Assembly: GCA_022822185.1 (NCBI GenBank)
Contig: JAJECE010000112.1
Span: 1-64,000, forward strand
Source: Rhodothermales bacterium
Lineage (GTDB): Bacteria > Bacteroidota > Rhodothermia > Rhodothermales > Bin80
DNA: 64,000 bases
Direction of reading: 5' to 3'
Shown: positions 46,534 through 54,481 of the stretch, piece after piece
Layout of the letters: every line of letters begins with the position of its first letter
Numbering within the stretch: the first letter of the stretch is position 1
Notes under the pieces: generated by a model
The model's database searches: none
What the model was told of the DNA's origin: nothing
What the model saw: the letters and a program-made list of their open reading frames with translations, nothing else
Program-made: the position numbers and the translations under genes

Positions 46534-47729
46534 CTCATCTGTCCCCAAACCCACAGGAGGGTGCGTACCCCCATCATCGCACAGATCAGCGTTACCAGAA
46601 CTCCAAGTCCCAGATACCAGCGTGGCAGAGAAACGGCCTTCTGCCGGGTTGCCAGCAACAGCACAAAACCTGCGATGAAGGGAAGCAGAAGCCCATTCGC
46701 CGCCTGTGCTGCAATAATGATCTCCAGGGGATTGCGCCCATAAAATGCAAAGCCCATCCCTGTTAAAAGTACGGAGATCCACACAACTCGAAACCCCGCA
46801 TGTCCGGGATCATCCGGCCATCCAAAGATTTCACGGACTCCACATGCCGCTGCCAGCGGCGCGGTCACGGCAGATGTGATTCCCGCTGCAAACAGACCAA
46901 TCCCGAAAAACAACTCGGCAAATGGCCCCGCCGCCGGCCGGATGACCGGCGCAATCGCTGCAACCGAACCCACCGAACCCGTCTCCAGCGTTGCACCCGA
47001 AAGCAGAATGGCGACCGAAATCACTCCACCCAGTGGAAGAAAAATTGCCATCCCCGTCAACTCACGCCGCCAGGAAATCTGCGAATCAAAGCCGGTCCAA
47101 TACTTTTTAGCAGCGCTCCCATGCAAAAAAAGGTTATAGGTCACGACGGTTGTCCCTACTAGTGCAACGCTGCGCAGCACCCCGCCTTCCGGAATGCTCG
47201 GAAGAATCAGCCCCTGAAATGCCTGCGACCAGTCTACAGGTGCCAAAAACATCGTGACCAGAAATACCACACTCATAAGCAGCACCAGACCCGCCAGAAT
47301 TCCGGTTACCCGACGCAACTGTAAAAAAAGCACCATTGCGGCCAGTCCGCCAATCAGGAACACCAATGTGCCTTCCGGCACCTCCACCAGGCTGCTCATG
47401 CCTGCGACGGCCCCCGCAATATTCCCCGTCTCAAATGCTGCCGTACCCGCCCAGAGTCCCAGAACCACCAGCGAGATCACCACCCATCGCATAGATGAAT
47501 CCCGGGTGTACTGCCGGAGTGCCTCCCCCATACCAAGACCGGAAAGGATTCCCGCGCCGGCGGTAAAAGATTGAAGGACAAACGTTGCGCCAACCGAAAA
47601 CAGCAGAACCCAGCCCAGCGTGTAACCAAAATCAATCCCTGCGGTCGCACACGTCAGCACCGTACCGGGTCCCACAAAAGCTGCAACGACCAGAGACGAG
47701 GTTCCCAGCTGCAACCGGGGGCGTTTCAT
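46530..47729 (-). CDS. Nramp-like transporter with non-canonical metal-site motifs
   Basis: About 399 residues, 10-11 transmembrane helices, with the Nramp/LeuT-like plan (N-terminal 'SSLVVAAFVGPGTVLTCATAGIDFGYTLGW'-type helix 1, quoted here in pieces: VAAFVGPGTVLTCATAG). In canonical Nramp metal transporters helix 1 has DPGN and helix 6 MPH. Here the equivalent positions read GPGT (20-23) and VTYN (196-199, in VGTTVVTYNLFLHG), so Asp, Asn, Met and His ligands are all replaced. It may transport another substrate or a hard cation. The ORF opens at 47771, inside korB; ATG at 47729 is beyond the korB stop and is the better start. It follows korAB closely on the same strand. Confidence 0.85.
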   Translation of the reverse strand: MKRPRLQLGTSSLVVAAFVGPGTVLTCATAGIDFGYTLGWVLLFSVGATFVLQSFTAGAGILSGLGMGEALRQYTRDSSMRWVVISLVVLGLWAGTAAFETGNIAGAVAGMSSLVEVPEGTLVFLIGGLAAMVLFLQLRRVTGILAGLVLLMSVVFLVTMFLAPVDWSQAFQGLILPSIPEGGVLRSVALVGTTVVTYNLFLHGSAAKKYWTGFDSQISWRRELTGMAIFLPLGGVISVAILLSGATLETGSVGSVAAIAPVIRPAAGPFAELFFGIGLFAAGITSAVTAPLAAACGVREIFGWPDDPGHAGFRVVWISVLLTGMGFAFYGRNPLEIIIAAQAANGLLLPFIAGFVLLLATRQKAVSLPRWYLGLGVLVTLICAMMGVRTLLWVWGQMS

Positions 47730-47742
47730 TGGAGCTTTTGTC

Positions 47743-48816
47743 CTATGAGATCGTCCAGGTATCTGCAGCACGCAGAAGTGTATCCAGATCGCCAGAGCCG
47801 CGCTTTGCGGTCACGGTGGCAATCTGTTCCTGTAAAAGCTGCTCATAGGTCGGCCGCTCCTCGCTGAACAGGACCCCAAACGGGCACGGCATATCAGGCC
47901 GCTGCGACATCCGGCTCACGATCCCCGACAGTTCCAGGCTGTTCTCGTCGTAGACAATCGCATCCTCAACCGAAAAATGTCCTGCATCAAGATCAAAGAC
48001 AATGGGCTTAAATCCATCCAGCCGGACCCCCTTGGTCCCCTTTGCAAACAGCATGGGCTTCCCATGCTCAAGATAAATCGTCCGGTCCGCCTTGGTTGCC
48101 TTTTCTGTGAATTCAAAGAAGGCACCGTCATTGTAGATATTGCAATTCTGATAAATCTCAATGAACGCGCTCCCCCTGTGCGTATGTGCACGCCGAAGTA
48201 TCTGTATCAGATGTTTGGTATCCCGGTCTGCGGTTCTTGCAACAAAAGAAGCAGAAGCGCCCAAAGCAAGTGAAAGTGGATTAAACGGGGGCGCAATGGA
48301 GCCAAACGGGCTGCTCTTGGTCACTTTGCCAATCTCACTTGTCGGACTGTACTGCCCCTTGGTCAGCCCGTAGATTTGATTATTAAAGAGCAGGATCTGC
48401 AGGTTTACATTCCGGCGCAGTACATGGATCAGATGATTGCCGCCAATAGACAGAGCATCTCCGTCTCCCGTCACAACCCAGACATCAAGATCCGGCCGTG
48501 AGGCCTTCAAGCCGGTAGCCATGGTCGGCGCACGTCCGTGAATGGAATGCATCCCGTACGTATTCATGTAATAGGGGAACCGGCTTGAGCAGCCGATCCC
48601 GCTGATGAAGACAACATTTTCCCGTTTCACCTCTAGTTGCGGCATCAACCGCTGAACACTGGCCAGGATTGCATAGTCTCCGCAACCTGGGCACCACCGT
48701 ACATCCTGATCGCTTGCGAAGGCCTTGCGATCAATTCTGGCTTTGGGAGGTCCCGATTTACCTGGCCGCCGACCCGGCGGCAGGGCTGGCTTCTTTACAG
48801 GTGGTAGTTTTGGCAT
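47743..48816 (-). CDS. korB: 2-oxoacid:ferredoxin oxidoreductase beta subunit
   Basis: About 357 residues; thiamine-pyrophosphate subunit. Motifs: 'VRWCPGCGDYAILAS', 'VFISGIGCSSRFPYYMNTYGMHSIHGRAPTMATGLK' in part, 'VVTGDGDALSIGGNHLIH' (TPP/Mg site) and 'NNQIYGLTKGQYSPTS'. It forms, with the alpha subunit, an enzyme that oxidatively decarboxylates 2-oxoglutarate (or another 2-oxoacid) to the CoA ester with ferredoxin as acceptor, in the TCA cycle. The N-terminal extension is Pro/Lys-rich. Start: ATG at 48816 overlaps the korA stop (TGATG), so it is preferred to the ATG at 48834. Confidence 0.93.
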   Translation of the reverse strand: MPKLPPVKKPALPPGRRPGKSGPPKARIDRKAFASDQDVRWCPGCGDYAILASVQRLMPQLEVKRENVVFISGIGCSSRFPYYMNTYGMHSIHGRAPTMATGLKASRPDLDVWVVTGDGDALSIGGNHLIHVLRRNVNLQILLFNNQIYGLTKGQYSPTSEIGKVTKSSPFGSIAPPFNPLSLALGASASFVARTADRDTKHLIQILRRAHTHRGSAFIEIYQNCNIYNDGAFFEFTEKATKADRTIYLEHGKPMLFAKGTKGVRLDGFKPIVFDLDAGHFSVEDAIVYDENSLELSGIVSRMSQRPDMPCPFGVLFSEERPTYEQLLQEQIATVTAKRGSGDLDTLLRAADTWTIS

Positions 48817-50711
48817 CAGTGATATTTTTTGCATTGATGAGCGGCAGCATCTACAATCTCGCTTGCCTTAAACGGCTGCCCCTGCACCTTATTCAAGGCA
48901 ACAAAGGGTAACAGAAATTGATCCCGGAGAATACGAACCATCTGCCCCTTATTCAGCTCAGGGATCAGGTGATGTTCAAAATATCCCAGCACACCTCCCA
49001 GATCAGACGGAAGCGGGTGGATATAGCGCAATTGTACGGCCCCGGCCTTCAGCCCAAGATCCCGCAACCGATCTATCGCCGTCCTGATCGCTCCCTCGGT
49101 AGATCCCCATCCGATAATGAGGATATCTCCTTCGGAATCCCCATAGATCTCAACCGGTGGAACAAACCGGGCAACCCGCATGACTTTGTCCGAACGAAGA
49201 TCTGTCATGAATTCATGATTTTCCGGGTCATAGGAGACTTCTCCCGTCTCATGCTGTTTTTCCAATCCCCCTAAACGGTGCTCCAGTTCTGGTGTACCGG
49301 GCTTCGCCCACGGCCTTGCGAGCGTCGCCTCGTCACGCAGATAGGGTAGAAACGTCTTCTTCCCGTCCACCGTTTGATTGGGTTTACGCGCAAACGAGAT
49401 TGGAAAGTCGTCCAGATCTTTGGCAGACGGGATGCGCCAGGGCTCAGATCCATTGGCCACATATCCATCTGCCAGCAGAATTACCGGAGTCATATGACGC
49501 ACGGCAACGCGGCACGCCTCATATGCCGCATGGAAACAGTCTCCAGGGGTGGATGCCGCAAGAATCGGCAGGGGCGCTTCGCCGTTGCGACCATACATGG
49601 CCTGAAGGAGATCACTCTGCTCTGTCTTGGTTGGCAATCCTGTGGACGGCCCACCTCGCTGCACATTGATAATCACCATGGGGAGTTCCATCATCACCGC
49701 CAATCCAATCCCCTCGGTTTTGAGCGTCAATCCGGGACCACTGGTGGCACAGACTCCTAGATTCCCGCCAAAGCTTGCACCAATTGTGGCACCGATTGCG
49801 GCAATCTCATCTTCAGCCTGGAAGGTTTTGATACCAAAATTCTTATGCCTGCTCAACTGATGCAGAAGTTCGGATGCGGGTGTGATCGGATAACTGCTGT
49901 AGAACAGGTCAAGGCTGCTTTGATGACTGGCAGCAACCAGCCCCAGTGCCAGAGACTCCACTCCACGGATTGCGCGATATATCCCTGGTTCCAGCTGAGC
50001 GGGAGACACCCTGTACTGCACAATAAAATCTTCTGTGGTTTCACCGTAGTGAAACCCCTTCTTCAGTACATGCAGATTCGCACTCAGCAGTTCTGGACGA
50101 CTGGCAAATTTATGCGATAACCAGTCCAGTGCAGGCTTAAGCGGGCGGGAGTACAGCCACAGCGTTAAGCCCAGCGCAAACATATTCTTGCTGCGATCCA
50201 CAACCTTTTTGTCCAGCCCGAAGTCCTTGAGCGCCTCCTCGGTCATTCGAGACAGTTCAACATCGAAAACCCGGTAGTTCTTCCGCAGTTCTTCATCCTC
50301 CAACGGATTCGTTTTCCCGTATCCGGCAAGTTTCAGATTATGGGATTTGAATGCGTTCACATTAAGGATAATGGCCCCGCCGAGTCGAACCCGGGATAAA
50401 TTCACCTTCAGTGCAGCCGGATTCATGGCTACCAGCAAATCCACCTCATCTCCTGGAGTACGGACATTGACCGAACCAAAATGCAACTGATAGCCACTCA
50501 CTCCGTAAGTCGTCCCGGCGGGGGCGCGGATTTCGGCCGGGAAATCCGGCAAGGTGGCCAGATCATTCTGTGCAAAGGCCGTTGCTAAAGTAAACTGGGA
50601 GCCGGTCAATTGCATCCCATCACCGGAATCCCCTGCAAAAAGCACGGTTGCTTCGCTGAGAGATCTTACAGATTTCGTTTCAGTAACGATATTTAGGGAG
50701 TCATCCTCCAT
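48816..50711 (-). CDS. korA: 2-oxoacid:ferredoxin oxidoreductase, fused gamma-alpha subunit
   Basis: 631 residues. The N-terminal gamma domain (about 20-200) has 'VLFAGDSGDGMQLTGSQF' and 'IRAPAGTTYGVSGYQLHFGS'; the following alpha (pyrimidine-binding) domain has 'SYPITPASELLHQLS', 'FQAEDEIAAIGATIGASFGG' and 'TSGPGLTLKTEGIGLAVMMELPMVI', ending with a transketolase C-like domain. The fused gamma-alpha layout with a separate beta subunit is the KorAB-type two-subunit form common in aerobic and microaerophilic bacteria. It is divergent from apaG. Pyruvate cannot be excluded as substrate, but the two-gene form is more typical of 2-oxoglutarate. Confidence 0.93.
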   Translation of the reverse strand: MEDDSLNIVTETKSVRSLSEATVLFAGDSGDGMQLTGSQFTLATAFAQNDLATLPDFPAEIRAPAGTTYGVSGYQLHFGSVNVRTPGDEVDLLVAMNPAALKVNLSRVRLGGAIILNVNAFKSHNLKLAGYGKTNPLEDEELRKNYRVFDVELSRMTEEALKDFGLDKKVVDRSKNMFALGLTLWLYSRPLKPALDWLSHKFASRPELLSANLHVLKKGFHYGETTEDFIVQYRVSPAQLEPGIYRAIRGVESLALGLVAASHQSSLDLFYSSYPITPASELLHQLSRHKNFGIKTFQAEDEIAAIGATIGASFGGNLGVCATSGPGLTLKTEGIGLAVMMELPMVIINVQRGGPSTGLPTKTEQSDLLQAMYGRNGEAPLPILAASTPGDCFHAAYEACRVAVRHMTPVILLADGYVANGSEPWRIPSAKDLDDFPISFARKPNQTVDGKKTFLPYLRDEATLARPWAKPGTPELEHRLGGLEKQHETGEVSYDPENHEFMTDLRSDKVMRVARFVPPVEIYGDSEGDILIIGWGSTEGAIRTAIDRLRDLGLKAGAVQLRYIHPLPSDLGGVLGYFEHHLIPELNKGQMVRILRDQFLLPFVALNKVQGQPFKASEIVDAAAHQCKKYH

Positions 50712-50835
50712 CAGATTGTCAATGATTTAGGCGTTTTCTTCTACCATGAACGCCGACTTCAACTGCCGGTCTATCTGTGTGTTGCGTATAACGGGAAAGG
50801 ATCAGATTTTCGTAACTTGGAGCATTCTGATTAAC

Positions 50836-51219
50836 ATGGTTCACTACACCTCGGTTACCGAGAAAATTTCTGTCACGGTGTCCCCCGTCTATCTTGACGG
50901 GGAATCCAGTTATTTCCTGGACCGATTTGTGTTTGCGTACTTCATTGCAATTACGAACCACCGCCGGGATCCTGTCCAGCTTCTTCGGCGATACTGGCGA
51001 ATCCACGAACAGGGCCTGGCCGCAAAAGAGGTGGACGCAGAAGGGGTGGTTGGGAAGCAGCCCCTCATCAAGCCGGGCGAGTCCTATTACTATAACAGTT
51101 TCTGTATTCTCAAATCCTTTGAGGGAAGCATGGAAGGCCACTATACGATGTCCACATCAACAGGGAAAACACTCCGGATTGCAATCCCCCAATTTCATCT
51201 GAAAGTCTGGGCGAATTAA
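50836..51219 (+). CDS. apaG: ApaG domain protein
   Basis: 127-residue single-domain protein of the ApaG/FnIII-like fold: 'TEKISVTVSPVYLDGES', 'FAYFIAITNHRRDPVQLLRRYWRIHE' and 'VVGKQPLIKPGESYYYNSFCIL', ending 'IPQFHLKVW'. ApaG proteins have been linked to cobalt/magnesium efflux and dinucleotide (Ap4A) binding, without a settled activity. The ORF opens 30 codons earlier, but the ATG at 50836 (MVHYTSVTEK) gives the standard length. It is convergent with the TIM-barrel gene; stops overlap by 4 bases. Confidence 0.92.
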   Translation: MVHYTSVTEKISVTVSPVYLDGESSYFLDRFVFAYFIAITNHRRDPVQLLRRYWRIHEQGLAAKEVDAEGVVGKQPLIKPGESYYYNSFCILKSFEGSMEGHYTMSTSTGKTLRIAIPQFHLKVWAN

Positions 51220-52376
51220 TTGCGCAGAGAGGTCAATGTGTCCTTGAGCGGCGGCAGAACGGTACGCCGGGGGGCCCTTGCACGCACCATGTATGCCTCT
51301 AGAAAGCCTCGATGCTGATCTGGTGTCTCCACGGCCTCAACAATAAGATCATGATCCAGATCATTGATCCGATCACACGCCGCCCGCAGGGCATCCATGG
51401 AAATCTTGAGTGCGACATCCACCGGCATACGCTCCGGATTAATATCGAGTCCGTACCAGCCCTCATACCCGTGCATTTTCAGCACATAGAGGCCGGCTTC
51501 CATCTGCTCCGGCGAGATCAGGCCCACATTCAAATCCTGATCGTAATTCCCCAGCGGCTGGCTATTCCAGTGGGTGTGTGCCAGACGCCCCTCGGACAGC
51601 GGCCAGCTCAATGCATAGGCAATATCTTCAAACCCCATTAGCAGGTGTCCGATTTCAGGATTCATGCACGCGAGTTTATGGCCTTCGTCAAGCAGAGTTC
51701 GATTGACGGGATGCTCCAGTATCTGCTCAACCTGCTTTCCCAGCAGTACGCCTTCCGGTGTGAGGCTGTAGAGAATCCGACCGCGGGGCTCATAGGGCTT
51801 CGGCTCAAATGCAATCCGAGAACCGGGTGCCGCATCCAACGCCTCGGCTAATCCCCCGGCAAATCTTTGGCGCATATGGGCCATATTGATGCCAAACGGG
51901 TTTTCGTACCCGTCAATCCCAGGCCATACGACCGAAAAATCACATCCCAGTTCCTTCCCTAGACGGAATGCGCGTGCAGTGCGGTCAATCGCCATCTGAC
52001 GCAACCTGTCATCGGGGTTGGAGAGCGAACCGAATTCAAATTCCGGATCATAGAACAACAGCGGGATGACGGTCAATAACCGAATGCCCGTATCCCGGGT
52101 GAAATCCTGCCAGAGCGACAGGTTGTCTTCATTAATTTCATTCGGATAGTGTGCTTCCAATGCGTGGAGGCCGTAATCCTTCAATGATGCGGCAATTTCC
52201 AGACGGGCTTCCATAGATTCATCCGGCTTGTATTTGGCATGAAATCTTGAGTCTGCCGGCGAAAAGAACCAGATCCCTGCAGAAAACCTGGGGGTCAATT
52301 CAAAGGACTTTAAATGAGAGACCAGATCATCTCCCGTCCGGATCGTGATCTGGTGACGTAAATCAATCAGGGGCAT
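51216..52376 (-). CDS. xylose-isomerase-like TIM-barrel protein
   Basis: 386 residues, predicted (beta/alpha)8 barrel of the AP endonuclease 2/xylose isomerase superfamily. Recognisable elements: 'LTPRFSAGIWFF', 'VVWPGIDGYE', 'RIAFEPKPYEPRG' with the metal-binding Glu and Lys pair (class I isomerases have IEPKPQEP), 'LLDEGHKLACMNPEIGHLLMG' and 'LAHTHWNSQPLGNYDQDLNVG' with the DxD-type metal ligands, and 'GYEGWYGLDI'. These are the active-site segments of sugar isomerases. D-xylose or L-rhamnose type substrates are plausible; a xylulokinase gene at 5392 would complement xylose use. No neighbour defines the substrate. Confidence 0.78.
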   Translation of the reverse strand: MPLIDLRHQITIRTGDDLVSHLKSFELTPRFSAGIWFFSPADSRFHAKYKPDESMEARLEIAASLKDYGLHALEAHYPNEINEDNLSLWQDFTRDTGIRLLTVIPLLFYDPEFEFGSLSNPDDRLRQMAIDRTARAFRLGKELGCDFSVVWPGIDGYENPFGINMAHMRQRFAGGLAEALDAAPGSRIAFEPKPYEPRGRILYSLTPEGVLLGKQVEQILEHPVNRTLLDEGHKLACMNPEIGHLLMGFEDIAYALSWPLSEGRLAHTHWNSQPLGNYDQDLNVGLISPEQMEAGLYVLKMHGYEGWYGLDINPERMPVDVALKISMDALRAACDRINDLDHDLIVEAVETPDQHRGFLEAYMVRARAPRRTVLPPLKDTLTSLRN

Positions 52377-52656
52377 CCCGATATTTCAGTTTTGGTGAAC
52401 GATACTCATGTCTGATGATACGCAGGAAACGCGGAACTGGGTCCGATGCACTGTGAGCGGAACCGACACCTTCCTTTCATCTCCATCCGGGGATCGCTTA
52501 TGCCTATATGGGATCCGGGGATGGATCTCAAAATTATTTAAGGGTAACTTAAATGCCCCGTCATCCGTCGGTATTTCAACCGTTGAACCTCATCCCGCCT
52601 ATTCATTTTTCTGATCAAGCAGACGGTATTCAATGAGTGCCGCCCGGCCGGTGATG

Positions 52657-53259
52657 TCAACAATTGGCATTCATCATCTCAACCCCGTACGCATCTGTAA
52701 GTCTCAAGGGTTTCCCTAACCGGAAGACAACTGGCTGCTGCCTGCCCTGATCTACTGCAATATTGTCCGTGTACAGGTAGGTCTGATCCAGATTGTTCCG
52801 TTTGGGATTCAGCCGTCCATGCAGCCCAGGGATATGGCCTGAAGCATTTGAAAAAATGACTGCGCCTCCCGCCGCAAGCGAATTCAATTCCAATAATAAC
52901 CCTCCATGCGATGGTGTCCACGACCGTATCAAACCTGCCGTATAACCCGGCATTGCAGCGTAAACCGTCATCGGCAAATGGGTTGTATACAAATCAAAGT
53001 CTACTTCACCATTGCTGTCGGTTGTCGCCCGATGCCGGGTTTTATTGGGAAAGAAAACTAAAACATCCGCACCGACCATCGGCTCTCCTGCCGAATGCAC
53101 CGTGGTAACAGCATCTGAAAGCACAAGTTCAAGCCGGGCAGACGGGATCACCAGGACTAAGTTTGTTCTATCAACAATTTTGTACTCAGGCATGCTGCCA
53201 GTAATCTCATGAGTTCCTTTGAGAATGATTGAAACCCCATCTCCCCGCCGTTCCATCAT
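52657..53259 (-). CDS. hypothetical protein with carboxypeptidase-regulatory-like fold
   Basis: 200 residues, no signal peptide. The middle contains 'GEPMVGADVLVFFPNKTRHRATTDSNGEVDFDLYTTHLPMTVYAA', which follows the pattern of a transthyretin-like/carboxypeptidase-regulatory domain ('...G..V....G...A.TD..G...F.L....'), quoted only to show the fold. The C-terminal 80 residues ('AVIFSNASGHIPGLHGRLNPK' then 'YLYTDNIAVDQG') seem conserved in other hypothetical proteins I recall but have no known role. It faces the Panacea gene divergently. Start: two ATGs adjacent at 53259 and 53256. Confidence 0.65.
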   Translation of the reverse strand: MMERRGDGVSIILKGTHEITGSMPEYKIVDRTNLVLVIPSARLELVLSDAVTTVHSAGEPMVGADVLVFFPNKTRHRATTDSNGEVDFDLYTTHLPMTVYAAMPGYTAGLIRSWTPSHGGLLLELNSLAAGGAVIFSNASGHIPGLHGRLNPKRNNLDQTYLYTDNIAVDQGRQQPVVFRLGKPLRLTDAYGVEMMNANC

Positions 53260-53374
53260 ATTTTTGTGAAGATGGGTTTGGCCGAAGTTCTTCGATCAGA
53301 TTACCGCGCAGATCACTCTGGTTGCAGAATTACAAGCCGTAACTATCCTTCCCAGTGAAACCTGGAACAAGTTA

Positions 53375-53386
53375 CGCTGTACAGCG
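53375..53386. promoter_or_regulatory. 12-base perfect palindrome upstream of the Panacea gene
   Basis: CGCTGTACAGCG is its own reverse complement and lies 45 bases before the ATG of the Panacea gene. This is where operators of autoregulated toxin-antitoxin loci usually sit. It also lies 115 bases upstream of the divergent hypothetical gene. Confidence 0.4.
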
Positions 53387-53431
53387 CATAAAGTGTTCCT
53401 TGAATGTGCAATCTAATTGACGCATATCTCC

Positions 53432-54025
53432 ATGAGTCCTGCAAAGTTACCAATTGAAGACTATTTGGTCATTGCTTACCTACTCAAGAAGGCGGGGCTT
53501 GACGGGATAGTCTTAACGCCCCTCCAGATCAACAAGTTGGTTTACATTTGCCATGGATGGGTATTAGCCAAGTTGAACTGTCCATTAATTGATAACAGTT
53601 CTGGCCAAATTCAGGCATGGAAATATGGCCCGGTTGTTCACCGAGTGTACGTCTTGCTCAAAGACTTTGGGTCGCAGGAAGTAACCTACGATTCCTTTTG
53701 CGAGAGACTCGAACGATTTCTAATTGGAGAAGAGTCGGCAGATAATTACATCTCGGGGAAACTTGAGGATCTTGCCTCAAAAGAGCCCAGTGTGTTTAAG
53801 TTAATAGACATGGTCTGGTATGTATATAAGGGGTTATCGGGAGGGCAGTTAATTACAATAACCCACAAGCATGGAACTCCATGGTATCAGAAAGTAAAGA
53901 GAAATGTATTTGGGCAGGTAGTTCACGCAATACCCATCCCCGATCAGATAATTTCTGATTACTACAAAAATGAATTGAGAGAACTACCAGACTTTGCAAA
54001 TGCCCAGCACGGAAGAAAACATTGA
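53432..54025 (+). CDS. Panacea-domain antitoxin (PanA-like)
   Basis: About 197 residues, first two thirds a Panacea (DUF4065) domain: 'DYLVIAYLLKKAG', 'LTPLQINKLVYICHGWVLAKL' and 'IQAWKYGPVVHRVYVLLKDFG'. The C-terminal third has an acidic helix and 'GLSGGQLITITHKHGTPW', the usual end of the domain. Panacea proteins neutralise diverse toxins, including small membrane-active ones, by direct binding. The ORF track opens with TTG at 53417; ATG at 53432 is preferred. Its last 26 bases overlap the next gene, which codes for a small membrane protein, exactly as expected for a coupled antitoxin-toxin pair. A 12-base palindrome lies upstream. Confidence 0.88.
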   Translation: MSPAKLPIEDYLVIAYLLKKAGLDGIVLTPLQINKLVYICHGWVLAKLNCPLIDNSSGQIQAWKYGPVVHRVYVLLKDFGSQEVTYDSFCERLERFLIGEESADNYISGKLEDLASKEPSVFKLIDMVWYVYKGLSGGQLITITHKHGTPWYQKVKRNVFGQVVHAIPIPDQIISDYYKNELRELPDFANAQHGRKH

Positions 54026-54278
54026 AGACGTTCTGAATCAACTTCGTGAGGCATTAAAGAGTCAACCATCTTCAGAAAAAGAATCGGATCACTTGCAGCC
54101 GCCATCGGGGAATTGGGCTGCAAGAATCTATGAAAATGAATATAAGCCCTTCCCTAAATGGATCAAATATCTCATACGTTACGGAATTGTTGTGATCGCT
54201 TTTTTGATTGGACTAAATCATGGTTCAGCCCAGATACAGCAGTTACTGTGTCAGTGGTTTGACAGATTCTGCGGTTAA
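54000..54278 (+). CDS. small transmembrane protein, candidate toxin of the Panacea pair
   Basis: About 92 residues. The N-terminal half is hydrophilic and acidic/Ser-rich ('STEENIEDVLNQLREALKS'), then a basic segment KPFPKWIKYLIRYG leads into one hydrophobic helix (about 62-77, IVVIAFLIGL) and a short Cys/Trp-containing tail. The start overlaps the Panacea gene by 26 bases (ATG at 54000; TTG at 53994 is possible). Single-span small proteins are one of the toxin classes known to pair with Panacea antitoxins, acting by membrane disruption. No known toxin domain is recognisable, so the assignment rests on topology and context. Confidence 0.65.
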   Translation: MPSTEENIEDVLNQLREALKSQPSSEKESDHLQPPSGNWAARIYENEYKPFPKWIKYLIRYGIVVIAFLIGLNHGSAQIQQLLCQWFDRFCG

Positions 54279-54481
54279 GTCCAGTCAACCGCAAGCATCT
54301 CCGTCCAACGACGCACCATCTTGTGTGTCCAACGTGGAGTTATCACGATTGCTCTGGCCATAAATGCAATCTCGGAAATCCCGCTGCGGCAGAGCAGAAA
54401 GTTGTGTCCACGCCACCATACCGTCCAGTTCAGTGATCGGCCGTATTGTTGATTCAGCCAAGAAACACGGAGTAAGATGGG
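54279..54481. other. short intergenic region with in-frame continuation of the ATPase gene
   Basis: The 203 bases between the small membrane protein gene and the convergent ATPase gene have no separate gene. Downstream of the ATPase stop (TAG at 54484-54482 on the minus strand) the same frame stays open for 68 further codons, ending next to the toxin-candidate stop. This could be chance or show that the ATPase once extended further. Confidence 0.4.

Noticed and set aside
50719-51141. 140-codon minus-strand ORF opposite apaG
   Set aside because: Shadow of apaG, which has clear family motifs on the other strand.
52408-52614. 68-codon plus-strand ORF upstream of the hypothetical gene
   Set aside because: No motif or conserved look; starts by chance near the divergent promoter of the TIM-barrel gene. 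Could be real but unsupported.
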